Origin: Alitta virens
Taxonomy: Eukaryota; Annelida; Polychaeta; Phyllodocida; Nereididae
NCBI GenBank assembly: GCA_932294295.1
Contig: OW028580.1
Span: 9,329,374-9,393,373 of the forward strand
Length of the DNA: 64,000 nt
Direction: 5' to 3'
The notes under the pieces are model-generated. The model saw only the letters and a program-made list of their open reading frames with translations. It was not told the origin of the DNA and did not search any database. The translations under genes and the position numbers were made by a program. Below are positions 1-9,708 of this stretch, in pieces (position 1 is the first letter of the stretch; each line of letters begins with the position of its first letter).

Positions 1-191
1 ACCTTTCCAAAACAAAAAAATTCTAGTTCTCTAGTCGAGCTAAGAAATGCTGCAGCATTATTATGGAACATTTTTTGAATCAGCAGTGCAGCTTAATGAG
101 TATTCTGAATCTGGGATTCTCCTATAATTCAAGGTGCTGTCACATGTAATATTAGCATTCATCTCAGGACAAATTATGTGTTACATTTCAG

Positions 192-365
192 GTCAGTGTG
201 AGAGTTATAACACGGAAGAAGAATGTCGCAATGCCCATCCTGGGGTACGATGCGTTTGGACAAAAGAAGGCCAGCAGTGTTTATTGCCTGACCAAGCAAG
301 ACATAAGATCAGCTTGAAGACAATGACAGAGTTTGAGGATCCAACTTGTCCCAATAGCCCTCCTG
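192..365 (+). pseudogene. Copy of attractin exon 12 (first PSI module)
   Basis: The open stretch begins [18 protein letters not shown], behind a TTTCAG acceptor and in front of a GGTAAT donor. It differs from the parental exon at 22615-22788 by one visible residue (TEEE here, TEEK there). It keeps the PSI cysteines. It has no upstream kelch exons within the window. Confidence 0.85.
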
Positions 366-465
366 GTAATTGAATATTCAATTACAACAATTTTCTCATT
401 GTATACATACTTTCTTGATTTTTTTTAATATTGCATATTATTCACAAGGTTACATTTTTTTACAG

Positions 466-584
466 AAAGTGCCGCAGTCTGCCAGGACTTCTTGACGTAT
501 CCCAGTTGTGTCGGAAACAATTACACTTGTGTTTGGTGCCAAAATAAATGCATGCTGGCCAAGTCTTGTACTGAAAATTCTGTG
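466..584 (+). pseudogene. Copy of attractin exon 13 with a lost PSI cysteine
   Basis: Same length and splice sites as 22396-22514. The parental [10 protein letters not shown] reads FLTYPSCVGN here because TGT became TAT at 498-500. Loss of a disulphide cysteine in an otherwise near-identical exon fits relaxed constraint. Confidence 0.85.
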
Positions 585-698
585 GTGTGTTTGAATTTTA
601 CCTCTATATTTTAGAAAATGTTTGATGCCATCAGTACATTTTCATAGCTACATTTACTACATGGTATTTAATCTGTTTATATTGTATCTTTCTTTCAG

Positions 699-825
699 AA
701 GGCCCATTCGTATGATCAGTGCTACATCAAATTTAAGAAAGAGTCGCTAGAATGTCCCATCATCCACAATTGTCGAGCATGTCGAGCAACTCCAGAATGC
801 CACTTCATTGAAAATGCCAAGTGCG
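699..825 (+). pseudogene. Copy of attractin exon 14
   Basis: Colinear copy of 22155-22281, encoding [12 protein letters not shown] onward to the NAKC end, with acceptor TTTCAG and donor GGTAAG intact. The downstream partner exons 15-20 are absent from the copy. Confidence 0.85.
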
Positions 826-1278
826 GTAAGTGCTTTGGGTAATGAAAACTTTAAATGAAGGGTCACAATTGAAATACATTTAAGGGCATAGATTGTTCAC
901 TTCATTGGTTATCATAGATTTAATGTTCACAAAAATATTACTTAAGAAAGGAAGAAGTTGATTGTAATGAGCAGCTTATTTTTATAACCTTATGAATCTA
1001 TATGTGCAACTTAAAAGACAACCAGTAGTACATGGTAGCCAAAGAAATGATTGATAATTCAGATACATTACATCTTGTAAGAACACAATTGTTGTTTGCA
1101 CAGTAACTGATAAGGGCAAGAAAGTAGAACTAGAAATGGGGCCAATCTGTTGTGTGTAAATGTTAGAGTCATCAAACAAGTAGATTTAGTATTGTTTACA
1201 TATTGTTTTCATCATAATATTATGTCAGAATGATGTATGCTGCCATTAACAATGGTGTTTCTGGTTTATTAATTTCAG

Positions 1279-1375
1279 ATATTTTTCTCGCAATTCCCCC
1301 AAATAGATCTTGTTCATTTCTTCTGCTGTTTTCTGGAAGGTCAAGCAGTGATATGATATATTCTGTCGTGGTCAG
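1279..1375 (+). pseudogene. Copy of attractin exon 21, transmembrane helix disrupted
   Basis: This is 97 nt against 138 nt in the parent (18665-18802). The 41 missing bases match parental 18718-18758, which encode the first two thirds of the membrane helix, and 41 is not a multiple of three. Acceptor and donor (CAG|GTGTGT) are retained. Confidence 0.85.
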
Positions 1376-1532
1376 GTGTGTAACGTAGCTCAGTGGAACA
1401 GGCACTCTGGGTCCTATGTAACTTTGGATGACACAATTGTGGATGACAAGTTAACATTAAAAACCTAGTCTACGCTATACTGCACTAAACCCAAGAGTTT
1501 TGTGAATTTTATATTTGTGTACTCATAATCAG

Positions 1533-2400
1533 CTTAAGTTTGATACTCGGGCCTGCATGGAAGCGGGATTTGAACTGGACCACCCAATTAGATGGGGAAT
1601 GGTGTAAGGCTGCTTTGGGTGGCAGTGGTTGGTGTTGCGAGGCTGAAGGGGGAACTGGAGAGTATTCCAACACCGAAGGAAAACGTTTCTGGCAGAGGAG
1701 GCCCAGACCACCAAAGGCACCACCTAAGGAGACCATGGAGGCCATTGAAGTGTATGAGCAAAGTAGACTGAGAAGACTGCTGTGGCCCCAGACTGCCTAA
1801 TGAACCCGGAGGCTGAACCGATGGCTGGACAGACGGGGAAGCGGTGGTGGTGACTGTGCGTCCTGTCTCCATATGCTCAATATGCAGGGAGAGCGGGAGA
1901 GCAGTGGTAGAAGGCAAGGGGAGTTTGGCTGGAGGCCATGTCCGAGCCCCTGGATTGGCAGCAGGCTTGCTCTTCTTTATTCGGAGACCGTTCCACTGGA
2001 CGTGGCCCGGGGCGCTTGGGAGCGCGGTCCTAGGTTGATCTCTTCTCCAGCCAAGAGCGCTGGGGAGAGGGTTCAAGAGAAGAGTCGAGAGCACACCCCG
2101 CTGTGGCAGCTGCCGATTGGTGCTGGGCAGAGGTAGCCTTAGGGGAGGGAGTGTAACGTGGCATGGCAAATAAATTGTAAAAATAACAGTGATGTGGTCA
2201 CTGGAAGTGAACAGAGCGGTGAGAGGTCAGGCACAAGGTGCGGGCCGCTTAAATATGCCCAGAGAAAAACAGTTAAGTCTGATCACAGATTGCTGTGCCA
2301 AAAGGGTTCTTTGTTTTATTTGAAGGACCGTGAGTTTAAACATCATAACTTTTTTTTAAGTGATTTTATTTATTTGTATTTCAAACTTTAAAATATGAGT
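1533..2400. mobile_element. GC-rich block, possible LTR-retrotransposon remnant
   Basis: Immediately after the duplicated segment the base composition becomes GC- and purine-rich to about 2150. A purine tract (AGGGGAGGGAG, 2140-2150) is followed by TGTAACGTGG, which looks like a polypurine tract next to the start of a 3' LTR. The sequence near 2270 (GTTAAGTCTGATCAC) weakly resembles 1533-1550, which would fit short LTRs. Overlapping open frames on both strands (for example 1588-2169 minus) have no recognisable protein and probably reflect composition. No reverse transcriptase or gag is visible. The family call is tentative. Confidence 0.3.
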
Positions 2401-2741
2401 TTTTGTTTTCCTAAGGGATTGACCTGGAATTTTTTTTTTGTTTGTCGAAAGACATTTTAGAAACCTAGGCTGCTGCAGCATACCCTCGGCAATTTGAGAG
2501 AATTAAATTATTGATACTGTACCATTGCATAGACAATGATTAATAATTAGTGAAGTGCTTTTAAATATTATTTATTAAATAATAGGCGAAAGGCAAGTTA
2601 TCATATTATTTCCTCATAATTATATAAAATTATTAAGGTGGTTTTTATTTCTTTCATAAAATATGATGTCTTATATGCAAAGAGCATAACAGGTGGATTT
2701 TCAAAATACATACACTTAATCTTTACAAGTAAAAGTACTAT

Positions 2742-3375
2742 GATTTAGACATTTTAAAACCTATACTTTTTGTATTTAGGCATAATAGTAGTTGAGATGG
2801 AGAGGTGTGGAATAATAGGAATTTTCCTCATCATATATCCTAAATAAAAGTAATATGTCCATATGGTTATCAAATTTAAAAAATATACATTATATTCACT
2901 AAACATAGTGCCTGGGTTTAGGGAATGTGGCAAACGACAAAATTTTAAGCAATTTTTTCATATTGTCCATTATTATGAAAATAGCGTGTATTATGTCACT
3001 ATGATTTTGACAAATTATGGCCAAATCTCATCAGCTCATATATAGGTATAATATTAGTTGAGATGTGTATGTTTAGAAAATTATGAATTTTTCACGTTTT
3101 TTCGCCATTACCATATTTTTTGACATATTATGACAAAGTTGCAATCATGTAGGTGCAGTAGTGTCACTGTTCTGCTTCGGAAAAGAAAATTATAAATTTT
3201 TTTTACATTTTTTCCCAATTTTATGAAACATAGCTTAGACATGTCAATGAGACTATATATATATATATATCAAGGTGCATGCAACAGTGTTGGTGTTATG
3301 CTCCAGAACAAAGTATGCCGCCGGCCCATCAGCTCCGCCTGCCCGGCTGACCGACACCTTTTGACCAAAGTAACT
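2742..3375 (+). repeat. Dispersed repeat R1, copy 1
   Basis: It shares ordered blocks with 31430-31990: an AGACATTTTAAAA block, a TAGGGAATGTGGCAAAC-like block, a GAATTTTTCAC block, and ATGTAGGTGCA followed by GACA(T/C)GTCAATGAGACTAT. A related piece lies inverted at about 36680-37000. Blocks are partly repeated within a copy. No TIR, tail or protein was seen. The superfamily is unknown. Confidence 0.6.
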
Positions 3376-3489
3376 ACAATACCTTCAGCAAAAGCATTTT
3401 GATTCACAATTGTATGTGTTCCCGCCAAATTTTTTAAGTACAGAATGAGCCAAGGACGCTTCATCGGCTGAGGTGCCCAAATGAAAGTT

Positions 3490-3970
3490 TTAGTTTAGGC
3501 TACAGGCTGTGGTTTCTTGGGAGTTGCGTAAAACAGCATCATGCTTGGGAAAATTATATAATAGTATAGATGATGGTGAACAATTCTGCATAATTCCCGT
3601 AAATCCCACAAGTCTGGCAATTCCCAATAACTCCTTCTGAGTCCTGTAGTGTTCTGCATTTCCCTTACATCCTGAACAAGTCCCACAAAATCCTACGCAA
3701 TTCCCACAAGTCTCATATTTCCCTGTGGTGTACTCCCATAAGCCCCTTATGTCCTGAATAATTCTGTAAAGTCCTACATAATTGCTGTAAATCCCATCAG
3801 TCCCTACGATAGCCTGCAATTCCCAATAAGCCCTGTAATATTCTGCAATTCCTATACATCCTTAATAACTCCACTATCTCTATATGGGTCCCATGAGGTC
3901 CTTCAAGTCCTATCTAATTCCAGCATTTCCTATAACTCCTCCAAGTCCTGCAATTCCCAAATTGGAGTCC
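3490..3970. repeat. Degenerate tandem array rich in TCC and ATTCC
   Basis: Units of roughly 25-35 bp built on the pattern 'ctgcaattcccaataa(g)tcctgtaat' recur with many substitutions. An open frame on the minus strand (3490-3819) is a by-product of the array and reads as repeats such as GNCVGFCGTCSG. Confidence 0.55.
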
Positions 3971-4489
3971 CATATGGGAATTATGGGGTTAAATGGGGCC
4001 TCCCAATAAACTGTATGACCCTCATTTATACAGCCAAAGATGTTTGTAGGATCCACTTGATTCTTTTGCAATATCATTGAACTTGACAATTCTGGAAACT
4101 TAACAGCAAATGTCTAACCGCATGATGAGCATATCTTGTATGATTTATTTTTTAGGTCAACCACTTGTCAGACAAAAGCTTCAAGTCTGCTGATAATTCC
4201 ACCAGTCAACACATGACTGCTTCAAGCAAACTTTGGATGACTGTTTCATAGAATTGAGAATATTGAATCACTAGACCTACTTGCTAAGATTCAGGAACCA
4301 ATCTACCTTGGATAAATCATACCTAATACTGTTGCCTAATAAGGAGAAAAAATAAGACAGCCACAAGTGGGACTTTCTTTGTCACAGTTTTCATATTAAA
4401 ATTACATGTATACCATATGTACATTATGTTGAAGTAAATAAACATAATATGTTTCTATGACTCAGACTTATGTTGTAAAGTAAATCATT

Positions 4490-4641
4490 GCCTGAATGCA
4501 TCTTTGCATGCACATGTGCCTCTTGGATGCGCTTTGAGTGTACATGCATGCACTGTGATGCACATGCACCTTTAAATGCATGTCCATGCATACATGCACT
4601 TTTTTTCTGCATGTGCATCTTTAGATGCACATGCAGTCTGA
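4490..4641. repeat. ATGCACATGCA-type palindromic repeat, left part
   Basis: The motif TGCATGTGCAT and its complement recur many times. It includes a 30-nt near-perfect palindrome at 4607-4636 (14-bp arms, 2-nt loop, arm CTGCATGTGCATCT). The same motif family resumes at 5505-5560, so the repeat is split by the element at 4642-5502. Confidence 0.65.
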
Positions 4642-5502
4642 TAGTGATGCGGACCGAAGCGGATGGGGGTGGTCCAGGACTGCCAAAATGGCCCAGGGTG
4701 GTACAAGTCCGGTCCAGGAGAAAGGGTTATGGTACTCAGCATAGACCGGTCCAGGAGGCAGTCCATCGGCAGTTTTTTCTTCTTTTTGTGTGTGTGTGTG
4801 TTGTAAATAATAATGTCAAACCTTATCTTCATTCAAAATAATTTATTGTCCTTCAAAAATAATTCTGCTATGCCAGGATAAGCCCATCTCCCGGACATGA
4901 GAACAAACCTTATATATATACTTTCTAGTCTTTCTTAAACTTAGGTACCCTAATGAACTTGCATATAGATCAGATTTGTCTTTAAAATATTTGCTCACGT
5001 GTGAACTAAAGTTTACATCCTAATCTACCATGTATATAAAAAAATCAGATATATTTATATTTATAGGAAAAATATATATTGTATAGATTTAAGATTAACA
5101 TGACAATGACGATGACATAACTTGTTCACTTAAGTGGATTAAGATCAAATCACTTAAAAATATCACAAATATCAAGTTATCAAGAATTACACATTGTAAG
5201 AATCTACATATATGGCAATTACCTAGCATATGAAAGTACATTATGATTATAGTATACTGCATGATTGAATCTGAGTGAATGAGTAGCATTGAGTACGAGT
5301 GTACAAGTGAATGAGTATAATAACCTCACTACTAAACATAAAAATTGCAAATTGGTAAAAAAAAAAAAGACCCCTAGAGGTTCCGGACCGGTCTAGAGGC
5401 TTGTGGACCGGTACTAGGTGGTATTTGTCAGGGGGTCCGGTACAAGTCCGGTCTGGGTAAAAATACCGGACCGGTCCAAAGCGGTCAGGTCTGCATCACT
5501 AA
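4642..5502. mobile_element. Non-autonomous TIR element (about 0.86 kb)
   Basis: The left end TAGTGATGCGGACC and the right end (reverse complement TAGTGATGCAGACC) form imperfect terminal inverted repeats. Both termini are rich in GGACC and GGTCCGG motifs, while the core is AT-rich. The string GTACAAGTCCGGTC occurs at both ends in direct orientation. The element lies inside the ATGCACATGCA repeat. No clean target duplication and no transposase frame were found, so the superfamily is open. The TIR start would suit hAT but is not decisive. Confidence 0.55.
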
Positions 5503-5504
5503 AT

Positions 5505-5560
5505 GCAGATAAAGATGCACATGCAGATAAAGATGCATGTGCAGAGAAAAATGGCACATG
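5505..5560. repeat. ATGCACATGCA-type repeat, right part
   Basis: Direct copies of ATGCACATGCAGATAAAG lie next to ATGCATGTGCAG. This continues the repeat interrupted at 4642. Confidence 0.6.
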
Positions 5561-7508
5561 CGCATGCCATTTTGCAGGAAATTATATCCTGTTGAACCAG
5601 TGCCACCCCAGGCTGTGTCCCAGTGTACCCCATGCCTGGGGACAATTTTTAAGGTCCCACAGTCTGCCTCACCAGATGGCTTTGAGCATCACACCTGGTT
5701 CATTTTTGTTTTTTTAACGAGTTATTTAATTTAATTGTCCCAAAGGGCACCGTACCTGTAGTGTGTTTCAATATTTAAATGACAAAGCAAATTCTTTTTT
5801 TTTTGTAAATGATGTAGCAAAATTTTATTATTTTTTTAGCATGAGGAATATGCCACAAACTGAAAAAGGCAACAAAGGAAATGATAACAACAAATACATG
5901 AATAATATGAAACAAACTCGTAAATGCAACTGTTCAAATAGTGTATGCTTAATGATGTCTTTCATTTCATATCCAATATAATATTATCCATTCCATGCAT
6001 GAAAACAGCAACGACTAAGCCTGTTCTGACAGATAATATTATGACGTTTTGTAGCTCTAACCGACAAATATTATATCGTGACCTATTGCACAAACTCAAG
6101 CTACCAAAGGTACTACATTAATCAAATATATAATTAGCTTTTCTTTTAACAAATGCACACAAACTAAAGAGGAAAGAAGAAAATATGAAGTATCATGCCC
6201 ATCTGTATAACAAATCTAACAGAAAACCTTGAGATTTTTGTAACCTATCAGCTTTCTAAAGTCTGAATTAATGCCAGCCATCCTATTCAAAGTCTACATT
6301 TTTACGACTCCACATATTTAACTTCTTGCTGACCACTTTAACATCAGCATCTTCCTAAAATGACCACTTTGTCGTAGACTCCCATCAATACTAATGTTTC
6401 TTTACCAGTTCTATACCAGCACATACTCTTTGTTTACTGTTTTTTGTAACATTTCTCAAACTTGCAGACTTCAAACATACACTAAAACAAAGTTATCAAC
6501 TGGATAAATTACAAATTCTTAAAGTATAATGAAGTATTATCTAATTAAAGGAAAACAACCATTTCAGGTTAAATAAAGGAATGGAGTTATATTATAAAAT
6601 AATCGGCAGCTTATTAATACAGAATACACATTTCAACTAATGTTTATCAAACTAATTACGGTTATATACCAAGAATATCAAAAAAAATTACTAATTATCC
6701 TTATAGTTGTGTATTGTATATTCAAAAGTCTAAGGCTCCGCTAGCTATAAGTCTAATGATTCTGCCTTTGATAAATGTGTTAAATACTGTTTCTAAAGGC
6801 AGATGAAAATACTGCAAATTTAAAAGGAAAACTTTTCATCAACGATTGCAACAGACAGTAAAGATCATACATTTTTGTATTGTCATGAAATATATTATTT
6901 TTGCTTATATGATAATTAAATGAATGATTAAGAGTACAGATAAGAAAGCATTAAGTAATATATTCAATAATCAGTCAAGAGTAAATATGTTCTTGCAAGC
7001 ATGAGATCTAATACGAAAAGTGAACAACTGGATATTAGTTGCAAAGAAACTAAGGACACGGCATGTAGTATATCTATAGGACCACTTATAACTAAGATAT
7101 TTGAACTGTTCACAACCAAGACAATTCAATATATATATCGACCAAATATGCAGAAAAATTTACCAATTGAAACAAACCTACTAATCAGAAATAATAACCA
7201 GGTTGTTTAAAGTTTTAGAATAGTTGTAACTGAAGAAACAAACTGCAACTCAAAGATATATCTATAAAAACTACACTTATTTTCATAATAGGTTGAATTT
7301 GAATAAGCTAAGTACAAAGTAATTACTTTTTAACAATAAAAACTAATGCAATAACAAAAATTTGGTTTTAAAAAAAAACCGGACATTTTGTATAATACAT
7401 ACTATTTTCACTAACATATAAAGGTATATAATATAAAGTAAAGTTTATGGATGATTTGAATATGTATAGATATGCTACTAGCTCCAACGCTGTCTGACTT
7501 GCACAGTT
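5561..7508. other. Gene-free AT-rich interval
   Basis: No reading frame with recognisable protein similarity and no splice-consistent exon was found. 5580-5730 is less AT-rich and could be an old retroposon, but I cannot classify it. The rest is AT-rich sequence downstream of the attractin-like gene. Confidence 0.5.
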
Positions 7509-7537
7509 CATGGACGTAAAAGCCTTTTACGTCCATG
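7509..7537. repeat. Perfect 29-nt palindrome
   Basis: CATGGACGTAAAAG and its exact reverse complement flank one central base, giving 14-bp arms. The string GCACAGTT lies just outside on the left and CACAGTTT on the right. It sits 1.6 kb past the attractin-like stop codon, in the 3' untranslated or flanking region. Confidence 0.9.
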
Positions 7538-9171
7538 CACAGTTTAAAGATTGTCATAAGATGATAAATCTCTTTTAGAATATACCGAAGCTCTGTTTAT
7601 GAAACTACTCAATCAGTCATAACAACCTTATCCACATATGTTGACTTTTTAATTAGAGAAGCCCTGTCTGGTACAAGGAATAACAACACTTAAATGTTTG
7701 ATTGTATTATGAGGCAATAGGGGTACTACATTTTGGACAGCGACTAATGAATATACAAGAATTTGAAACAATCTTTGGCAAATATTTGAGACTAAGTGTC
7801 GCTCATGGAAATCATAAATATTAAGTACACAACGACATAAATAATCGGATTTACATGAATGAATATCATACAGTCCAGTAATTATGATACAGTATGCACA
7901 ATGCAAATCATGTACATTCCTTTACATACCCTGAGCAAATACCAACTTTAAATTTCAACCAACACACCTTATTTCATCTACTTTGTAATGTGCATGATCA
8001 TAATCCAAAACTAAATTGTATTTATTTCGTTCATTAGCTCTCAGGTGAATAATACTACAGTGTTCTATGTTCAGGATTTTCTTAAAATAATTCAAAAAGA
8101 AAAACTTCACAGGAGTCATACTTTCGGAATTTCACCAGACTTCAAAACAACCATTTCTTCATTTAATTTCTTCCAATCTGTCCAAAGTAAAACGCCCACA
8201 TTAAATGTATTACTTTTCATAATTTTCTAAAAACAGCATTAACAAATTGCACATCAACTTAAACACTCAACCGGACTCCTGTTCGTTTACTTCACCAATT
8301 CAATATATTTTCAAAATGAAAAACAATGTAATCTGATGAAATTACAAAAGTTGCCATTAGACACAATAATATGTTGCTCAAACAAGAATATTTTCAAGAT
8401 GAAAACATGTCTGAATCATGTGACCTTAAACACAAATAAAGCCTCAAAGGCAATAATATGTTAATAATAACAACATAATTACAACTTGACAATTTCTTTT
8501 GACAATGAAACATAATAAACAGGAAGAATTATGTCAACTACATTTCATCAGAAAAATTCAACAAACAATGCTACTTACAATAAGGACTTGTTCATGAATA
8601 TTATTACAGCCACTACGTACATAACTTAAACATTAATTTACTCAAGGCAATAAAAAAAGGCTTAAATATGAGAGAGTATTGATATAACAGAATGTCTAGC
8701 ATGAATTATTGTAGAGGTGTGCTTGTGTATTCATCCCATAATCACAAACCAGCAAAATCTTTATCTCTCATAGCGGCAATCGAACAAACGTATCAAGCAT
8801 ATCACAATTGGACGCACCTCCCAATGCAAGCAAAGAACAGTCAAGGGAGATATCTGCAGTTGGGATTGAAGACAAGGTGACGAATCCTGTTTTCACACTT
8901 ACAAAAAAATGTCATGAGATCACATTCACACGCTGTTCGACCAAGAACGCTGTAGCGACCACCAAGAGACTGTCCAGCAATCCCTCAACACTTTGTGTGT
9001 CTCGCTTCCGAGTCAAGGTCTGAACAAATCCAGTCTAGTTCTGTGTTTATCCACCAGGAGTGAATACTGTGGTGCCCCCTTCTGGGATTGGATGGAATTA
9101 CGCTGCAGTCTTTGTCTTTCACATACAATGTAAAAGTTAATTCAATAGAACAACTAAGAGGTGATGAAGAC
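7538..9171 (-). other. 3' untranslated region / flank of the attractin-like gene
   Basis: This follows the stop codon at 9172-9174 on the minus strand. It is AT-rich and has no recognisable coding sequence. The polyadenylation site could not be chosen because several TTTATT strings (minus-strand AATAAA) occur. Confidence 0.4.
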
Positions 9172-9708
9172 CTATATACAGTTCTCGGGTCCATTTGAAC
9201 CTCCTGTGGCCATGTGCTTTCGGTGTTTCATTTTATCACCTTTGCTATGTTCTAGGCTTTGTTTTCTTGAATTTCCTGCAAATGAAATACAAAAACCACT
9301 ATAATTACAATTCTTACATCAAAAGCACTCATTATTTAAATTAATCTATTCCTGGCTGAATACCATTACAATTTACTATAACTAATTATAAGAAGCTTTC
9401 AAAGAGCTTCTAACTCGTAATTTTGTAGTTATTTCATTAAATATTCATCTGAAGACAGAATTTTTGTTGTATAAAACAAAAAACAAAACATCTGTACAAT
9501 ATACTAAAACAGCAACAATACACAACTCCTAAAATATTTAGGCAATTTTCCTCTTACCTAAAGTGACTAGTGCACTGCCTATGCAAACTCCACTCTGACC
9601 AGAAGGAGTATAGTCCTCGTCTCCAGTCGGTAGTCGGACTATTAATGATAAAACTGCAGCTTTGTGGCCATAAATTGGCTCTAGAGCTATAGGACTTGGC
9701 TTTGCCAG
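9172..9708 (-). CDS. ATRN: ATRN exons 23-24: C-terminal tail and stop
   Basis: Exon 23 (9558-9708) encodes [24 protein letters not shown], then [17 protein letters not shown], matching the vertebrate PIALEP, VRLPRG and PPGQSGLAVASALVDI blocks. Exon 24 (9172-9275) encodes [20 protein letters not shown] to PENCI and ends at TAG (9172-9174). Vertebrate attractins end in a similar short Cys-containing tail. Confidence 0.92.

Larger units (their letters stand above)
1..1532 (+). pseudogene. Inverted partial copy of the attractin-like gene
   Basis: Read on the plus strand, this segment is near-identical to the minus strand of 22978 down to 18508. Colinear copies of attractin exons 12, 13 and 14 lie at 192-365, 466-584 and 699-825 with the same exon lengths (174, 119, 127) and the same splice sites. 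After about position 930 the copy jumps from the equivalent of 22049 to 19153, so exons 15-20 are missing, and then carries exon 21 (transmembrane) at 1279-1375. Exon 14 ends in phase 1 and exon 21 starts in phase 0, so they cannot splice in frame. Exon 21 has also lost 41 bp, and a PSI cysteine is changed to tyrosine at 498-500. Homology stops at 1532. The left end is cut by the window edge, so more exons may lie outside. I infer a recent duplicated pseudogene, though a misassembled haplotype is possible. Confidence 0.9.

Noticed and set aside
1553..1575. Primer binding site for an LTR element (TGGAAGCGGGATTTGAAC)
   Set aside because: The spacing of the T-loop-like part to TGG does not fit a tRNA 3' end, which needs eleven bases plus the T stem. 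Not used as evidence.
1588..2169. 193-codon frame on the minus strand
   Set aside because: Overlaps equally open frames on the other strand in a GC-rich block. Low-complexity Pro/Leu/Ser content, no domain.
4488..4841. Cys/His-rich 117-codon frame resembling a metal-binding protein
   Set aside because: The cysteines come from the TGCATGTGCA palindromic repeat and the frame crosses a transposon edge.
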